From the NCBI RefSeq assembly GCF_030944405.1, contig NZ_CP132339.1, positions 5,580,001 to 5,644,000 on the forward strand: a stretch of 64,000 nucleotides of DNA. The letters are read 5' to 3'. A program made the translations under genes and the position numbers. Below the pieces are notes generated by a model. That model searched no databases. It worked only from the letters and a program-made list of their open reading frames with translations, and was not told where the DNA came from. This DNA is from Janthinobacterium sp. J1-1 (GTDB taxonomy: Bacteria > Pseudomonadota > Gammaproteobacteria > Burkholderiales > Burkholderiaceae_D). Positions 56,610 to 64,000 of the stretch are shown here, in pieces (position 1 is the first letter of the stretch; each line of letters starts with the position of its first letter).

Positions 56610-59102
56610 ATGTCCTCCTTTATCGCTTCCAAACGCACGCCGATGGCGTACGCCATTCACCTCGCCCTGTTCGGCGCCGCCCTGCTGCTGATCGAACCCG
56701 CCGCCGTCCAGGCCCAAGTGCTCGATGCCAGCACCCAGCAGGCCGTGCACGACTTCAGGGTGCCGGCCGGCGACCTGGCCGCCGCACTGCGCCAGGTGGC
56801 CAGCCAGTCCGGCGTGATCCTCAGCTTCACGCCCGAACAGACGCAGGGCAAGACCACCACCGGCCTGAATGGCCGCCACGGCGTGCAGTCGGCCTTGAAC
56901 GGCGTGCTGGCCGGCACCGGATTAAAAGCCGAGCGCAGCGGCAGTGGCAGCTATGCGCTGCGCGCGGCGGATGCTTCCACGGAAAAACAGGCGCTGTCGA
57001 CGATGCCGGAAGTGTCGGTCTCGGCACGCCAGGACGTCACCGAAGGCAGCGGCTCGTACGTCTCGACGGCAGGCACCGCCACCGCCACGCCCCTGGGCCT
57101 GACGGTCAGGGAAACACCGCAATCGGTCAGCGTGATCACCAAACAGCGCATGGAAGACCAGGGTATCACCACCATCACGCAGGCGATGGAGCAGACGCCA
57201 GGCATCAAGCAGTTCTCGCTGGGCAGCGAGCGCAGCGGCTTTACCTCGCGCGGCTATTCGATCACCAATTACCAGCTGGACGGCGTCAGCACCCACTCGG
57301 AAAACCTGGGCCTCAACGCCCTGCCCTCGCAAAGCCTGGCCGACATGGCGCTGTACGACCGCATCGAAGTGCTGCGCGGCGCTTCGGGCCTGACCACGGG
57401 CGCCGGCGACGCCTCGGGCGCCATCAATATGGTGCGCAAAAAACCGACCGTGCAAACCCAGGTCAAGGCCGAGGGCGGCATCGGCTCGTGGAACGACAAG
57501 CGCGCCATGCTGGACGCCGGCGGCCCGCTCAATGCGGCCGGCAGCCTGCGCGGCCGCGCCGTGGCGGTGCTGGAAGATGGCGACAGCGCCATCGATCATT
57601 ACAGCCGCAACAAGAAAGTGATTTACGGCGTGATCGAAGCCGACCTGGCGCCCGGCACCTTGCTGACGGCGGGCGTCACGCACCAGCGCAACGTCTCGAA
57701 AGGCTCGATGTCCTACCTGGGCTTCCCCCTGTTTTACAGCAATGGCGTCATGACGGACCTGCCGCGCTCCTTCAATCCGGCCGCGTCGTCGAACCGCTTC
57801 AACACCAGGTCGACCGACGTGTTTGCCGCGCTCGAACACCAGCTGGGCAATGACTGGGTACTGAAAGTGGCCGCCAATCACCTGACCTCGTCGCAGGATG
57901 AACGCTCGGTGTTCCTGGGATCGAACGACCGGTTTGCCGACCAGGCCACGGGCGACGGCCTGCGCCTGAAAGCCAATGCGCGCAACTACAGCCTGAAGGT
58001 CAACAGCGCCGACATCAAGGTCAGCGGTCCCGTCAACCTGTTCGGGCGTCGGCACGAACTGGTGGCGGGCATGGACTACCACCAGTTCCAGAGCTTCACC
58101 GACGGCAGCTTCGACTGGAGCCTGAACGGCACGGCGGCCAATCTGTATTCCTGGAACCGTAATGTGGCGCCCGTGTACGGCGAGCGCTATACGACGTATG
58201 ACAGCACGCGCCGCCAGGCCAGCGCCTATGCGGCCGGCCGCTTCGCCCTGTCCGACAAGCTGAAGCTCATCACCGGCGCCAAGGTGATGCGCTATGACGA
58301 AAATTATGTGACGGACTTCTACACCATCGATTACCACGTCCAGACGCCGGCCAAGGAAAGCCATGTCTTTACGCCATACGGTGGCCTGGTCTACGACATC
58401 AACGACGCCCACGGCGCCTACGCCAGCTACTCCACCATCTACCAGCCGCAGGCGGCGCAGGACCGCAACGGCGCCTTGCTGGCGCCGCGCGAGGGCAAGA
58501 CGTTTGAAGCGGGTATCAAGAGCGCGTGGATCGACGGTCAGTTGAACACGGCGGTTGCCTTGTACCAGATCCGCCAGAAAAACCTGGCCGAATCGGACCC
58601 GGGCTACACCGTGCCCGGCACCACCGACCCCGCCTCGCGCACCATCAAGGGCGCCAAGACCGAGGGCCTGGACGTGGAAGCGACGGGCGCCATCAGCCGC
58701 GACTGGAACGTATCGGCCTCGTGGTCGTACAGCATTACCAAGAACCATACCGGCAAAGTGATCCAGACCACCTTCCCGCGCCACCTGGTGAAACTGTGGA
58801 CCACCTACCGCCTGCCCGGCGACTTCAACCGCATGACGGTCGGCGGTGGCGTCAACTGGCAAAACACCGTGTATTCGGACATATCGGCATGGCAGATCGG
58901 ACGCACCCTGCGCTGGGAGCAGAAAAGCTATGCGGTGGCCAGCCTGATGGCGCGCTATGACGTCAATGACAAGCTGTCGGCCACGCTCAATGTCGGCAAC
59001 CTGCTCGACAAGAAATACACGGCCTCGATATCGGACTGGTGGTATTCGGGCATGCGCGGCCAGGGCCGCAATGCGGCGCTGAACCTGCGTTACCAGTTCT
59101 GA
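56610..59102 (+). CDS. TonB-dependent siderophore receptor with STN signalling domain
   Basis: 830 residues. Signal peptide to about residue 35, STN signalling domain (about 45-100; FRVPAGDLAAALRQVASQSG), plug domain (about 150-265; RETPQSVSVITKQRMEDQGI, LRGASGLTTGAGDASGAINM), and a 22-strand barrel ending ALNLRYQF. FpvA/FoxA/FhuE-like class for ferric siderophores, probably hydroxamates, but the ligand is not certain. The STN domain signals through the FecR-like protein upstream. Confidence 0.92.
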   Translation: MSSFIASKRTPMAYAIHLALFGAALLLIEPAAVQAQVLDASTQQAVHDFRVPAGDLAAALRQVASQSGVILSFTPEQTQGKTTTGLNGRHGVQSALNGVLAGTGLKAERSGSGSYALRAADASTEKQALSTMPEVSVSARQDVTEGSGSYVSTAGTATATPLGLTVRETPQSVSVITKQRMEDQGITTITQAMEQTPGIKQFSLGSERSGFTSRGYSITNYQLDGVSTHSENLGLNALPSQSLADMALYDRIEVLRGASGLTTGAGDASGAINMVRKKPTVQTQVKAEGGIGSWNDKRAMLDAGGPLNAAGSLRGRAVAVLEDGDSAIDHYSRNKKVIYGVIEADLAPGTLLTAGVTHQRNVSKGSMSYLGFPLFYSNGVMTDLPRSFNPAASSNRFNTRSTDVFAALEHQLGNDWVLKVAANHLTSSQDERSVFLGSNDRFADQATGDGLRLKANARNYSLKVNSADIKVSGPVNLFGRRHELVAGMDYHQFQSFTDGSFDWSLNGTAANLYSWNRNVAPVYGERYTTYDSTRRQASAYAAGRFALSDKLKLITGAKVMRYDENYVTDFYTIDYHVQTPAKESHVFTPYGGLVYDINDAHGAYASYSTIYQPQAAQDRNGALLAPREGKTFEAGIKSAWIDGQLNTAVALYQIRQKNLAESDPGYTVPGTTDPASRTIKGAKTEGLDVEATGAISRDWNVSASWSYSITKNHTGKVIQTTFPRHLVKLWTTYRLPGDFNRMTVGGGVNWQNTVYSDISAWQIGRTLRWEQKSYAVASLMARYDVNDKLSATLNVGNLLDKKYTASISDWWYSGMRGQGRNAALNLRYQF

Positions 59103-59220
59103 TTGCGCGCGGTTCCTGCGCTGGGCGGTCCGCATCGAAAGGCCAAAAAATTGCTATTTAGAATTAAAATAGCCAGGCCTTCCCTTGCAGCGCCCGACCT
59201 TCAACCAGCACAGGAACCGT

Positions 59221-60357
59221 ATGGATCAGACCGCAGCACTACGGCACATTGCCGTCACCTATTTTCAAGCATCATTGGGACTGTCTGTTGAACAGTTGCT
59301 GGCGCCCATAGCCGGCGACGATCCTGCCGGCAGGTCGATGCGCGGCACCCGTGAGTACAGCGCAATCCAGCACTCCCGCCGTGCCGACGATGCCAGCCTG
59401 CCGATGGGCGGGTGGGAACATGAACTGAAGCGTGCCGACTGGCATGCCGTCAGCCGCATGGCTGCCCAGGTTCTGCGCCTGCAAAGCAAGGATCTCGCCT
59501 GCGTGGCCTGGCTGTTCGAAGCGCGCCTGCACATCGATGGCTTTGCCGCCATCGCACCATGTTTGAGCCTGCTGGACACCTTGCTGCACCAGTATTGGGA
59601 CAATATCCATCCACGATCGGACGTAGGCGACTTCGAGTCTCGTGCCAACCAGATCCGCTGGATCGCCGAAAAACTGCTGCCGGTCCTGCGTCTGACACCG
59701 ATCACGGCCAGCCAGGACAACACACTGTACTGCTGGGCGGACTGGCAGCAGGGCCAGCGCAGCTCACAGCTCAAGGTGCGCACGGATGGTGCCCAGGAAT
59801 TCGTCGAAAGCACCGAGCTGCGGCTGTTCCGGCAAGCCATGGCGGCCAGCAGCGTCGAGCATTTCCTGCAGCTCCACCGTGTACTGTCGGAGGCGCTGCG
59901 GGCACTCGATATGCTGCGCCTGACGCTGGACAAATACTTCGCGCCATCGGCACCCAGCCTGGCAGCGATGGCCGGCCTGCTCGAACAGATACACGATAGC
60001 TGTGACGCCGAGCTGTACCGGCACGGCGTGCGCCCTGTGCCGGCCAGCGTGCCTCCACCGCCATTGATGCCGCCTTTTTCGCCACTGCCGCCACCGCCGC
60101 CACTGCTGCCACCACTGCCGGCCAGCGATCCTGCCCGTGACCGCGACCATGCCTACGCGCGCCTGGCCGAACTGGGCGACTACCTGTTGCGAATCGATCC
60201 GCACAGCCCTGCGACGCACCTGCTGCGCCACGTCATTGAATTGGGCAAGCTCGATACGGCCCAGCTATACCAGGAACTCTTTATCCGCTCGAACGGCATG
60301 CTGAACGTCTTCGAAGTGATGGAGCTGGGAGTGGCGGACAATCGCCAGGAACAATAA
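59221..60357 (+). CDS. tssA: Orphan type VI secretion TssA-like protein (ImpA family)
   Basis: 378 residues from ATG 59221. The ImpA_N domain (about 20-130) shows APIAGDDPAGRSMRGTREYS and WHAVSRMAAQVLRLQSKDLA, and the characteristic HPRSDVGDFESRANQIRWIA. A proline-rich linker (near 280-305, blocks of PPPP) precedes a C-terminal region ending FIRSNGMLNVFEVME. TssA caps the growing T6SS sheath. No other tss gene is in the window, so it belongs to an orphan locus or to a system elsewhere. A DUF6150 gene follows 11 bp downstream. Confidence 0.82.
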   Translation: MDQTAALRHIAVTYFQASLGLSVEQLLAPIAGDDPAGRSMRGTREYSAIQHSRRADDASLPMGGWEHELKRADWHAVSRMAAQVLRLQSKDLACVAWLFEARLHIDGFAAIAPCLSLLDTLLHQYWDNIHPRSDVGDFESRANQIRWIAEKLLPVLRLTPITASQDNTLYCWADWQQGQRSSQLKVRTDGAQEFVESTELRLFRQAMAASSVEHFLQLHRVLSEALRALDMLRLTLDKYFAPSAPSLAAMAGLLEQIHDSCDAELYRHGVRPVPASVPPPPLMPPFSPLPPPPPLLPPLPASDPARDRDHAYARLAELGDYLLRIDPHSPATHLLRHVIELGKLDTAQLYQELFIRSNGMLNVFEVMELGVADNRQEQ

Positions 60358-60368
60358 GGAACACTTGC

Positions 60369-60647
60369 ATGGCACGGATTTACAAAACGGCAGATTTGGG
60401 CGAAGCGCATGTACGGGTCGCCTTGGTGGAGGCGCGCGGCGAGGCGGATTTGCTGGTGCAGCGCGTCCACAGCTGGGGCCTGGCGATTGGCGATGAACGC
60501 TGGTTCATCACGGGCGACAAACAGGCGGCAAGCACCTGGGTGTATTTTTGCAGCGTCGGCATGGCGGAAGTGAAAATCTGCTTTGTCGACCATGATTTCG
60601 AAGCGGGCTGGCAAAAGCCCAGCCGCTACAAGAATCGTTTCCGCTAG
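60369..60647 (+). CDS. DUF6150 / 7(1) septoil knot domain protein
   Basis: 92 residues. MARIYKTADLGEAHVRVALV, RGEADLLVQRVHSWGLAIG and WVYFCSVGMAEVKICFVDH are the hallmark segments of the small septoil-knot family. Both cysteines in YFCS and KICF are kept. No signal peptide. Operonic with tssA (11-bp gap, AAGGA ribosome site), which suggests a T6SS-related accessory or effector-like role by inference only. Confidence 0.75.
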   Translation: MARIYKTADLGEAHVRVALVEARGEADLLVQRVHSWGLAIGDERWFITGDKQAASTWVYFCSVGMAEVKICFVDHDFEAGWQKPSRYKNRFR

Positions 60648-60735
60648 CGCCGGCGGCCATCATGGACACAAACCTGACCGGCCGCAAACCAAGCTGCTAC
60701 AATTTCCCCCTTTGATTTTTACCCCGGAGATCCGC

Positions 60736-62388
60736 GTGAAACCCAACGACCCGCAAGCCCAGTCCACCGACCTGCCAGCCAATCCCGCGCGCCGCCGCAT
60801 CTTCCAGGCCGCCACCGCAGTGGGCCTGGCCGGCACCGGCCTGCCGGCCATGGCGGCGGCAAAACCGTCCGTGGCCAAGGGCTCGCTGGACGCCAAGCTG
60901 AAGGCGCACGTCAAGAACGTGGTCGTGATCTACCTGGAAAACCGCAGCTTCAACAACCTGTTCGCCAACTTCCCCGGCACCAGCGCGCCGCTGTCCGCCG
61001 TCACGCCGGCACAGGCGCAGCAGCTGGACCGCAATGGCCAGCCTCTGGCGACCCTGCCGAAGATCTGGGGCGGCCTGGTGCCGAACCAGCAGAATGTCGG
61101 CGGCATCGATTACCAGATCAAGGAAGACCAGATTACCGGCCTGGCCAACGCGCCCTACAAACTGAGCGACGCGGCCGGCAAGCCCCTGCCCGAGAGCATC
61201 ATCACGCGCGACCTGGTGCACCGCTTCTACAACAACCAGATGCAGATCAACGGCGGCAAGAACGACGGCTTTGCCGCCTGGGCCGACAGCGGCGGGCTGG
61301 TGATGGGCCACTACGGCGAGACGTCGAAAAACCTCAACCTGTGGCAGATCGCCGAGCAGTACACCCTGTGCGACAACTTCTTCATGGCGGCCTTCGGCGG
61401 CTCCTACATGAACCACCAGTTCCTGGTGACGGGCCGCGCCAACGAATACTTCAACGCGCCGGAAACGGCGGCCAAGAAAAAGATCGCGGTGTTGTCCGAC
61501 GGCCCGCAAGGCGTGCGCCTGGCGATCGCCGAAGACTGCCCGGCTTCCGCCTTGGACGGCAAACCGAAATACGTGAACGACGGCGCGATTACCCCGGACG
61601 GCTATGCCGTCAACACCATGGCGCCGCCGTATCAGCCCAGCTATATCCGCCCCGCCTACGACGGCGACCCGCTGCACGCCGATCCGGCGGACGCGAATAC
61701 CCTGCCGCCGCAAACCTATGACACCATCGGCGACCTGCTGTCGCGCAAAGGCGTGTCGTGGGCCTGGTATGGCGGTGGCTGGCAGGCCGCACTCGACCAC
61801 AAGGGCGGCGGCAGCAAGCCGAACTTCCAGTTCCACCACCAGCCGCTGAACTACTTCAAGCAGTTCGCGCCAGGCACCGCCGCGCGCGCCGAGCACCTGC
61901 GCGATGGCGGCACCGGCGACAGCCCGATCTCGAACAAATTCCTGGCCGCCGCCGTGGCGGGCAAGCTGCCGGCCGTGACGTTCTACAAACCGCAGGGCAA
62001 CCTGAACCTGCACGCCGGTTATTCGGACATCGAATCGGGCGACCAGCACGTCGCCAACATCATCCAGCACTTGAAAGAGTCGCCGCAGTGGAAAGACATG
62101 ATCGTGGTGATCACGTTCGACGAGAACGGCGGCTGGTGGGATCACGTGGCGCCGCCCAAAGGCGACCGCTGGGGTCCGGGCACGCGCATTCCCGCCATCG
62201 TCGTGTCGCCGTTCGCGAAAAAAGGCGCGGTCGACCACAGCTTCTACGACACCACCTCGATCCTGCGCCTGATCACGCGCCTGCACGGCCTGCCGCTGCT
62301 CGAAGGCCTGAAAGTGCGCAACGACGCGTTTGCGTCGCGCGGCGCGCTGCCGCCGGGTGATCTGACCGGCGCGCTGAGCTTCCGCTAA
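60736..62388 (+). CDS. AcpA-like acid phosphatase / phosphoesterase (PLC family, Tat-exported)
   Basis: 550 residues from GTG 60736, with GGAG upstream. A Tat-type signal ARRRIFQAATAVGLAG is at residues 18-33. The phosphoesterase fold (PF04185) has VIYLENRSFNNLFANFPG with the metal-binding E-N-R, and later FDENGGWWDHVAPP. Length and motifs match Burkholderia/Francisella AcpA acid phosphatases rather than PlcN phospholipases. Exported to periplasm, it releases phosphate from phosphomonoesters or phospholipids. A TACAAT -10 lies at 60698-60703; no Pho box was found. Confidence 0.85.
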   Translation: MKPNDPQAQSTDLPANPARRRIFQAATAVGLAGTGLPAMAAAKPSVAKGSLDAKLKAHVKNVVVIYLENRSFNNLFANFPGTSAPLSAVTPAQAQQLDRNGQPLATLPKIWGGLVPNQQNVGGIDYQIKEDQITGLANAPYKLSDAAGKPLPESIITRDLVHRFYNNQMQINGGKNDGFAAWADSGGLVMGHYGETSKNLNLWQIAEQYTLCDNFFMAAFGGSYMNHQFLVTGRANEYFNAPETAAKKKIAVLSDGPQGVRLAIAEDCPASALDGKPKYVNDGAITPDGYAVNTMAPPYQPSYIRPAYDGDPLHADPADANTLPPQTYDTIGDLLSRKGVSWAWYGGGWQAALDHKGGGSKPNFQFHHQPLNYFKQFAPGTAARAEHLRDGGTGDSPISNKFLAAAVAGKLPAVTFYKPQGNLNLHAGYSDIESGDQHVANIIQHLKESPQWKDMIVVITFDENGGWWDHVAPPKGDRWGPGTRIPAIVVSPFAKKGAVDHSFYDTTSILRLITRLHGLPLLEGLKVRNDAFASRGALPPGDLTGALSFR

Positions 62389-62410
62389 AGCGCCATAAGC
62401 CATCCCACGA

Positions 62411-62442
62411 TGCGGCACGGCTGTGATACACTGCGTGCCGCA
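62411..62442. other. Perfect inverted repeat around a -10-like element
   Basis: TGCGGCACG (62411-62419) pairs perfectly with CGTGCCGCA (62434-62442); the 14-base loop contains GATACACT, which could serve as a -10 box. It may be an operator or the 3' structure of the acid phosphatase mRNA. Confidence 0.4.
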
Positions 62443-62487
62443 CTTAAATCCGCAGGAGAGGTATTCCTGACGAGAGCCTCCACCATG

Positions 62488-62519
62488 AGCCCGACTCCAG
62501 TAGCCGGGCTTTTGTTTTG
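62488..62519 (+). terminator. Possible small-RNA or leader terminator
   Basis: AGCCCG (62488-62493) and CGGGCT (62505-62510) form a 6-bp stem followed by TTTGTTTTG. With a promoter near 62425 it would bound a transcript of about 85 nt. It lies 86 bp before the next start codon. Confidence 0.5.
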
Positions 62520-62605
62520 TGGCACAAGCGTACCAAGCACAGATAGAGCGGACAGATTGTTGCCCGCTCCCCGGCCTTGTTCGACCGGGGACCAGAGGTT
62601 CAGAA

Positions 62606-62845
62606 ATGAGAGATAAAAAAGACAACGCCACCATCGACTTGCCCGGTTTCGGTCCGCCGCCGCCGGCGCCGGACGTGCCCGAGCAGGATGCCGAGCCGAA
62701 GCGCCGCGTGCGCACGCGCAAGGTGGCATTGAAACAGGTGCAGCTCGAACTGCTGGAGCCCACCGATACTTCGGGCCTGCCCGTCTGGACGCGCGACGAA
62801 GGCCTGGACCTGACCGGCTTGCCGATCTGGGCACCCGATAACTGA
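62606..62845 (+). CDS. Small hypothetical protein, 79 aa
   Basis: ATG 62606 with a GAGGTTCAGAA upstream region as ribosome site. It has a Pro-rich start (LPGFGPPPPAPDVP), a basic segment (PKRRVRTRKVALKQVQ) and a short acidic tail ending WAPDN. No family recognised; probably intrinsically disordered. A GTG 29 codons upstream (62519) is less likely because it lies in the terminator tail. Confidence 0.55.
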   Translation: MRDKKDNATIDLPGFGPPPPAPDVPEQDAEPKRRVRTRKVALKQVQLELLEPTDTSGLPVWTRDEGLDLTGLPIWAPDN

Positions 62846-62957
62846 AACAAGACGGCGGCTGTTTGCCGCCAGCACCACCCGCAACATCACCCGCACAAGG
62901 GCGTAGAACGCCTGTAGACTGTGCCCATCCCACCCAGTTTTTTACCGGCCACGCCCC

Positions 62958-64000
<1,043 letters not shown>

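Noticed and set aside
62440..62490. Resemblance to a fluoride riboswitch (GGAGA...ATTCCT, then CTGACGA)
   Set aside because: The pairing needed for the pseudoknot is not present and no fluoride exporter gene follows.

Overview
The window is GC-rich, densely coded chromosomal DNA from a betaproteobacterium, most likely Oxalobacteraceae (Janthinobacterium/Massilia/Duganella-like). This rests on high-GC codon use, the complete ppk1-pst-phoU-phoB-phoR block, the protein types (AcpA-like acid phosphatase, YajD, DUF349 protein, orphan TssA with a septoil-knot protein) and initiator tRNA genes of proteobacterial type. The genus is inferred by eye, not tested.

Layout. 1-1.5 kb: an MFS exporter coupled to a COG2345-type regulator that runs off the left edge. 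1.6-5.6 kb: a two-gene DNA-repair operon (FAN1-like VRR-NUC nuclease, then a Cas4-like nuclease fused to an XPD/DinG-like Fe-S helicase) behind a perfect LexA box. 5.6-8.6 kb: a four-gene envelope-sensing operon (two LiaF-like membrane proteins, a LytS-type kinase, a LytTR regulator). 8.6-12.2 kb: a scarred accessory patch with an orphan terminator, a gene carrying a membrane segment and a Nudix box that is split by an intact IS3-family element (3-bp CAC target duplication, original frame recoverable), and a frameshifted IS4/Tn5-type transposase tail. 12.2-16.4 kb: an NAD-dependent epimerase, a UvrD-like helicase and an EgtB/SenA-like protein that has lost two of three expected iron ligands.

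16.4-26.3 kb is the phosphate module: pstS-pstC-pstA-pstB-phoU-phoB-phoR on the minus strand, divergent from ppk1-sixA, with Pho boxes facing both ways. PstSCAB imports phosphate, PhoU/PhoR/PhoB sense and respond, Ppk1 stores polyphosphate. 26.4-38.3 kb holds housekeeping genes: a 41-aa membrane microprotein, a PotF-like binding protein, clpB behind a sigma-32 promoter, moaE overlapping a DUF349 gene, an unknown helical protein, an acyl-CoA synthetase/GNAT fusion and a DUF2804 protein. 38.6-45.4 kb: a two-discoidin di-haem lipoprotein, yajD and a large PAS-GGDEF protein. 45.4-53.2 kb: sbcDC, two small proteins, an unknown protein behind an apparent flagellar sigma-28 promoter, and a methyltransferase.

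53.2-54.1 kb carries two identical initiator tRNA genes, duplicated with promoter and flank around a small exported protein. 54.9-59.1 kb is a Fur-box-preceded FecI/FecR/TonB-receptor operon for iron uptake. 59.2-60.6 kb is an orphan TssA plus septoil-knot pair. The right end has a Tat-exported acid phosphatase, a possible small RNA locus, a small unknown gene and the start of dbpA, cut by the window edge. No CRISPR array, rRNA or prophage was seen.
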